Assembly (NCBI GenBank): GCA_903970295.1 | Contig: CAJCHQ010000595.1 | Location: forward strand, 1-9,753 | Length of the DNA: 9,753 nt | DNA from: Bryobacterales bacterium | Lineage (GTDB): Bacteria; Cyanobacteriota; Vampirovibrionia; Obscuribacterales; Obscuribacteraceae | Direction: 5' to 3' | Shown: positions 6,905 to 9,753 of the stretch, in pieces | Layout: each line of letters begins with the position of its first letter | How positions within the stretch are numbered: position 1 is the stretch's first letter | Translations under genes and position numbers: made by a program | The notes under the pieces: generated by a model | What the model saw: the letters and a program-made list of their open reading frames with translations, nothing else | The model's database searches: none | What the model was told of the DNA's origin: nothing

Positions 6905-7375
6905 CTAGTTGTTGCCCTTGATCTTGGTAAGGACGTAAATGACGTGACCGTTCTCGACGACCGTGGTGGTCGTGATCGTGACGCCGAAATGACTCCGAAA
7001 CTGGCAGCGATCCCAGTTGGGGATGCTCGACCGGAGAAGCACTTCCTCGACCGTGTACGACGAACCGTTGCGGCGCGGCAGGCGGATCTGATGACGCTGT
7101 CCGAAGGCGACGACTTCAACGACTATGTCTTCGTTCTGGGCTTCACCCTGGCGCACTTCGATCAACTCGATGACGTGGCCATGCTCGACGATGTCGACGA
7201 GGGTGAGAGTGACGTCGCTGCGGCGGACCGAAAAGCCGCGAATTTCGATCTGCGCCTCACGCAGCACTTCTTCGACAGTGTAATGGCGCCTGTGAGGAAG
7301 GGTGACAGTGATGCGACGACCGGCATGAATGACGGTGCAACGGAATTCTTCGATACGTTCTTCGAATGCGGGCAT
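6905..7375 (-). CDS. Tandem ubiquitin-like protein (BilA / multi-ubiquitin type)
   Basis: A 156-residue protein of two beta-grasp, ubiquitin-like domains. Domain 1 is about 11-75 and domain 2 about 84-153. The two share YTVEEVL (32-38 and 107-113) and GHVI in the last strand region (66-69 and 143-146), which shows an internal duplication. The layout of two fused Ubl units resembles ISG15 and bacterial BilA or multi-ubiquitin proteins. It would be the modifier that the E1- and E2-like proteins downstream activate and transfer. The C-terminus is KIKGNN: no Gly-Gly, but a single Gly154 followed by Asn-Asn, which the JAB protease might trim. ATG at 7375 has CAGGAG (7384-7389) 8 nt upstream; longer readings from 7435 lack such a site. 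It is the first gene of the minus-strand cassette, separated from the E2 gene by 155 nt with possible stem-loops. Confidence 0.86.
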   Translation of the reverse strand: MPAFEERIEEFRCTVIHAGRRITVTLPHRRHYTVEEVLREAQIEIRGFSVRRSDVTLTLVDIVEHGHVIELIEVRQGEAQNEDIVVEVVAFGQRHQIRLPRRNGSSYTVEEVLLRSSIPNWDRCQFRSHFGVTITTTTVVENGHVIYVLTKIKGNN

Positions 7376-7411
7376 GAGAGTTGCTCCTGAAATAGATTGC
7401 ATTGAGTTAAC

Positions 7412-7451
7412 TTTGTGCGGTAGAAACGCGCACAAAATCGGCTTTAGTCAA
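7412..7451 (-). promoter_or_regulatory. Candidate promoter with operator palindrome ahead of the Ubl gene
   Basis: TTTGTGCG (7412-7419) and CGCACAAA (7429-7436) form a perfect 8-bp palindrome with a 9-nt centre, 37 nt upstream of the Ubl ATG. On the minus strand a TTGACT (7451-7446), close to a -35 hexamer, lies 9 nt before it. A clear -10 is not visible; TTTCTA at 19-nt spacing is weak. The palindrome would cover the promoter core, as expected for a repressor site controlling the cassette. Confidence 0.35.
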
Positions 7452-7668
7452 CTTCTGCCGCAATTTGACTGTGTCCCTAAAAACTAATTCGGACCTTCTC
7501 TTCTAACGCGCTGCTGTGTTTCCGAACGCCGGACGAATGCTGCTGGCAGACAAAGTGGCGTTTACCAGCAAAAATTGCCAGAATTCGGTTCAGAGCGCTA
7601 AAAGAGCTTTGGTGGTGCGAATGAATTTAAGAGTGGAAGAGTCAAAGAGGACAGTAACGTGTGATTAA

Positions 7669-7729
7669 CACGGTTGTTGCTATGAGAACAATCTGACCAG
7701 ATTACCACTGGTAAAGCGTTACAACCGTG
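7669..7729. repeat. 9-bp inverted repeat enclosing small hairpins
   Basis: CACGGTTGT (7669-7677) is exactly complementary to ACAACCGTG (7721-7729). Inside, AATCT/AGATT (7690-7694 and 7699-7703) or ACCAG/CTGGT (7696-7700 and 7708-7712) can pair, as alternatives to each other. The shape could be a small structured RNA or a DNA-binding site. It lacks the T-loop and anticodon arms of a tRNA. Confidence 0.4.
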
Positions 7730-7812
7730 CCATTTGCAGCTGGTCCTCGATCGAAAGACGCAACATTTGCACATAATTACAGGGCTAAGCGAAAGCTAAC
7801 CGGCCAGCGGTC

Positions 7813-7895
7813 GCGTTACGGGTATCGCACGCTTCGCTAAGCTGTCGGGCTCGCGCGAACTCGCTTTCGGTTAGAGACTGCGAAGCCCGTAACGC
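7813..7895. repeat. 10-bp inverted repeat across the end of the thioredoxin-like gene
   Basis: GCGTTACGGG (7813-7822) is the exact complement of CCCGTAACGC (7886-7895), and GCTTCGC (7831-7837) can extend the pairing on the inner side after a bulge. The right arm lies within the last codons of the minus-strand gene (stop 7871-7873), the left arm 50-60 nt past the stop. It may serve as a transcription end signal, though no T tract follows. Confidence 0.35.
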
Positions 7896-8911
7896 AAAAA
7901 CATGTTCAATCCTGTGCGAGCAATGCGCGGCGCTTGCTTCTTCACTTGTGTTTCGACTGGATGCGCGCGCGGGTCATTGCCAATCATCGGCTCTGATTTG
8001 AGGTTGGCGCCAGGCTGAATCTGACCATTAGCCATGCGGAACTGCTCGTGCTTATCGTATTCGTTCTTGCCGTATGAAGAATAGGTGGGGACATCGAAAT
8101 TTTTGTATGCCAGAAAAGGCCTCTGAGCCATTCTTTCATGCATAACCACATCAACCGTTTTGACATTATTCGGCGGTGTTTTACCCGTTGTCGTATCGAC
8201 CAACTGAGGGTTTTTGAAGAAACCGCCATTAGGATTGTGTTTGGCTTCGTATTGCAGATCGAATCCCTGCATGTGGCTGCGGTTGCCCATGCCCTTCGGC
8301 TCCATCGCAATCTGCTCGAGGTTCATCTGCGAGAATGTCTGACGTTTTTGAGCATCGGTGAGATTGGGATCTTGCCAGACTTTATTGATTTGTTCGGCAA
8401 ATTGCAGTTCGCTCGCCAAGTCTTGAGCGTGCCAATAACCCGGCAAACAATGAAGAACGACACCATCTGGGGTCATTACAAACATCTGGATGTTGTGCGG
8501 TCCAGCACCATTGGTTGTATCGACCGCGTTCTCGTCTGGATTATGCTTACCCGAGGCACCGGCATATTTTTTGTGCGAAATATCTTTGTAGCCGCAAATA
8601 AAGTCGTTCTGGAGCAGGGAAAACGCTGGTTCGGAAGAGAGCGACACGGCTCTCAAGCTATTGCCGGCACTTCAAGTGGCGCCGTCAATCTTGCCCAGCA
8701 TATGCATCCAGAAAACCAACTTGTTTTGTTCGGCGGCGGTTTGTTCGGCTTTCTTGAGATCGGTATACCAATCGATGCCGCTCGTCAGTTTATGAACATT
8801 GACCGAACAGACAGCCCCCTCGAGCACCTTTTCAGCGTGAGCTGGCAGGGCGGCGCTAGACAATGTTGTTAGTAAAAGCGAAATCGCTAGAAGACCCTTC
8901 AGTTTGGACAT
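7871..8911 (-). CDS. Secreted thioredoxin-like protein with in-frame TGA at codon 80, possible selenoprotein
   Basis: One frame runs from ATG 8911 to TAA 7871 (346 residues), interrupted only by TGA at 8674-8672. Residues 1-26 are a Sec signal peptide: Lys3 and Lys5, a Leu/Ile/Ala core, and AHA before Glu27. GAGG (8921-8924) lies 9 nt upstream. Then come DWYTDLKKAEQTAAEQNKL, the strand VFWMHMLG, and KIDGAT-[TGA]-SAGNSLRAVSL, followed by NDFICGYKDI. This fits a thioredoxin-like fold in which the TGA stands near the first active-site cysteine. The long C-terminal part (about 110-345) keeps well-formed segments such as QMFVMTPDGVVLHCLPGYW, DVVMHERMAQRPFLAY and KNEYDKHEQFRM, so the reading downstream has not decayed. 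TGA could be selenocysteine, or a recent nonsense change from a Cys codon. A caller would split it into 8672-8911 and 7871-8656 (TTG start, no good ribosome site). Confidence 0.72.
8637..8654 (-). promoter_or_regulatory. SECIS-like stem-loop after the in-frame TGA
   Basis: On the minus strand GAGAGC (8654-8649) and GCTCTC (8642-8637) make a perfect 6-bp stem with the loop CGUGUC (8648-8643). The stem starts 17 nt after the TGA, and the loop begins 24 nt after it, with G as its second base. A bacterial SECIS is expected to have a short stem, a small loop with a G in the first two positions, and a loop about 16-37 nt from UGA. All these fit by eye; the folding energy was not computed. Confidence 0.5.
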
Positions 8912-9335
8912 AAGAGAAAGCCTCGAGTTGACAGAGAGAGTATGTACTGACATCCGTGTTTATTTTGTGAATTTTTGCCAGGAAGTCAAGATTGTCTGCG
9001 AAATTAATCTGGAGGTTACAAAGACAATCCCTGAGAGGAAGCCCACGCACTGTTAAGCCACTTTGCAATACAAGACTTATGGCTGAATGCCTTGTGCTTG
9101 AGCACGTAATCTCGCAAATTTTCATTACTACCCCTTCTCTTCAGCCCCTTCCCAACAACCGACAAAACCCACTTCTTATTGCGTTTCTCGTCTAATTCAC
9201 GCCTGGGTGCGCGGATCTTTTTCGTTCTCCATTTGTTTTTGTTGCGCGCACTTCGAACGGAAGGACCTATAGGGGCTCTTCTCTGTCACTTCACCCTTGA
9301 AGGAGCCGGGCGGTTTAAAGCCACCGGATTAGTAA
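8912..9335. other. Divergent intergenic region
   Basis: This lies between the divergent thioredoxin-like and lipoprotein genes and must hold both promoters. I see no convincing -35/-10 pair: TTGCGC (9242-9247) with CCTATA at 18-nt spacing is a weak plus-strand candidate. A small hairpin GTGC-TTGA-GCAC is at 9094-9105. Short open frames on both strands here have low-complexity or incoherent products and no ribosome sites. AAGGAG at 9299-9304 is too far (31 nt) from the lipoprotein ATG. Confidence 0.5.
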
Positions 9336-9753
9336 ATGACGACTCGCAAGCTGTTGCCATTCGGCATGCTTCTGCCTCTCGCTGTGATTCTTGTCGCCTG
9401 CACTTACCCGCCGGATTACCCACCCACATCGTATCTTGGACCGATCGCAGCCGACCCCGGACCAAGCGGTTATACCGATCCAAGTGGTTATCCATACCCT
9501 GACGGTGTCCCGGACAGGGCAGAATCGACCCTGGACGAGGTCAACGTTGGCTATGGCGAATACGATTCCAGCCTGGGCTATTGGATTTGGATCGGTCCAA
9601 TTCCCCGCTACGGCAGCCCTTTCTGGTGGAACTACTACCAGGGCTTCATGTCGCATGGCTGGTACGACCGCGACCACGGACTGTGGCATAACGGGCATGG
9701 CGGTTGGGGCAATGGACCTGCTCCTGGCGGATTTCGTGGGCCAGGCGGACCAG
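9336..9753 (+). CDS. Lipoprotein, Gly/Pro/Tyr/Trp-rich, cut by the window end
   Basis: An open frame from ATG 9336 runs off the right edge (139 codons seen). The N-terminus is a lipoprotein signal: Arg4 and Lys5, a hydrophobic stretch FGMLLPLAVI, then LVAC with Cys22 as the lipidated residue. The mature part opens with TYPPDYPPTS and is rich in Pro, Gly, Tyr and Trp, with SGYTDPSGYPYPDG, then DYSS-like acidic turns, GYWIWIGPIPRYGSPFWWN and a His/Gly/Trp-rich stretch (WYDRDHGLWHNGHGGWGNG). Such composition is common in small secreted or envelope proteins of unknown function. TAA (9333-9335) directly precedes the ATG, so the start cannot lie further upstream; the ribosome site is weak (GGA at 9326). 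Function is not recognised. Confidence 0.7.
   Translation, partial: MTTRKLLPFGMLLPLAVILVACTYPPDYPPTSYLGPIAADPGPSGYTDPSGYPYPDGVPDRAESTLDEVNVGYGEYDSSLGYWIWIGPIPRYGSPFWWNYYQGFMSHGWYDRDHGLWHNGHGGWGNGPAPGGFRGPGGP

Larger units (their letters stand above)
7376..7870. other. Gene-free region between the Ubl cassette and the thioredoxin-like gene
   Basis: This is 495 nt with no credible gene on either strand; the longest in-frame stretches are short and lack Shine-Dalgarno sites. It holds the promoter/operator candidate near 7412-7451, an inverted repeat at 7669-7729, and part of another at 7813-7895. I found no tRNA or CRISPR-type repeat. Confidence 0.6.

Noticed and set aside
6786..6908. Plus-strand 40-codon open frame in the Ubl-E2 spacer
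   Set aside because: No Shine-Dalgarno site, no recognised similarity, and it runs antisense to the operon leader; a spacer of this GC content gives such frames by chance.
7669..7729. Degenerate tRNA
   Set aside because: A 9-bp outer stem is longer than an acceptor stem, and no T-loop or anticodon arm can be placed.
8138..8872. Plus-strand 244-residue open frame over the thioredoxin-like gene
   Set aside because: The minus strand here has a signal peptide, thioredoxin-like motifs and coherent C-terminal segments; the plus-strand reading shows none of these.
7871..8911. Genome-wide recoding of TGA
   Set aside because: TGA is the natural stop of the 293-residue E2-like gene (within the ATGA overlap at 3558-3561) and of the E1-like gene at 1709-1711.
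8992..9195. Plus-strand 67-residue open frame in the divergent intergenic region
   Set aside because: No domain or hydrophobic pattern and no convincing ribosome site.
1..9753. CRISPR array, insertion sequence or integrase
   Set aside because: No regularly spaced direct repeats and no transposase or integrase motifs on either strand.

Overview
This window looks like chromosomal DNA from an environmental bacterium. The genes are closely packed, have good Shine-Dalgarno sites and use one short gene overlap. One gene carries a Sec-type signal peptide and another a lipobox. I see no plasmid, phage or transposon genes. The taxon cannot be fixed from the sequence; a Gram-negative-like phylum with many accessory systems is plausible, but this is a guess.

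Layout, left to right. (1) 35-493 (+) is the catalytic 3' part of a GH75 chitosanase-like gene, cut off by an in-frame TAA. (2) A terminator-like hairpin at 668-707 separates it from convergent minus-strand genes. (3) From 7375 down to 719 on the minus strand lies the main item, a complete eukaryote-like ubiquitin-conjugation cassette. In transcription order it has a tandem two-domain ubiquitin-like protein (7375-6905), a 766-residue protein with three ~130-residue repeats and a C-terminal E2-like domain with a cysteine at the expected place (6749-4449), a 293-residue E2 paralog in which that cysteine is tyrosine (4439-3558), a JAMM/JAB metalloprotease (3561-2395) and a ThiF/E1-like adenylating enzyme (2389-1709). 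After an 11-bp hairpin come two paralogous four-helix membrane proteins (1624-1193 and 1123-719). (4) 7376-7870 is a gene-free stretch with an operator-like palindrome and two other inverted repeats. (5) 8911-7871 (-) is a secreted thioredoxin-like protein whose single open frame is interrupted only by TGA at codon 80, followed at a fitting distance by a SECIS-like stem-loop. (6) 9336 to the end (+) is the start of a lipoprotein gene.

The order Ubl - E2 - JAB - E1 is the same as in the anti-phage Bil (bacterial ISG15-like, bilABCD) systems, and the two fused Ubl domains match BilA. A related function in phage defence, or at least protein modification by a Ubl, is the best inference. The cassette differs from that layout in four ways: an E2 fused to three repeats, a second cysteine-less E2-like protein (compare eukaryotic UEV proteins such as Mms2), a small stand-alone E1, and a pair of membrane proteins. 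Expected roles are: the E1 activates the Ubl C-terminus, the E2 receives it, the cysteine-less paralog acts as a scaffold or specificity partner, and the JAB protein trims or removes the Ubl. What the repeats and membrane proteins do is unknown.
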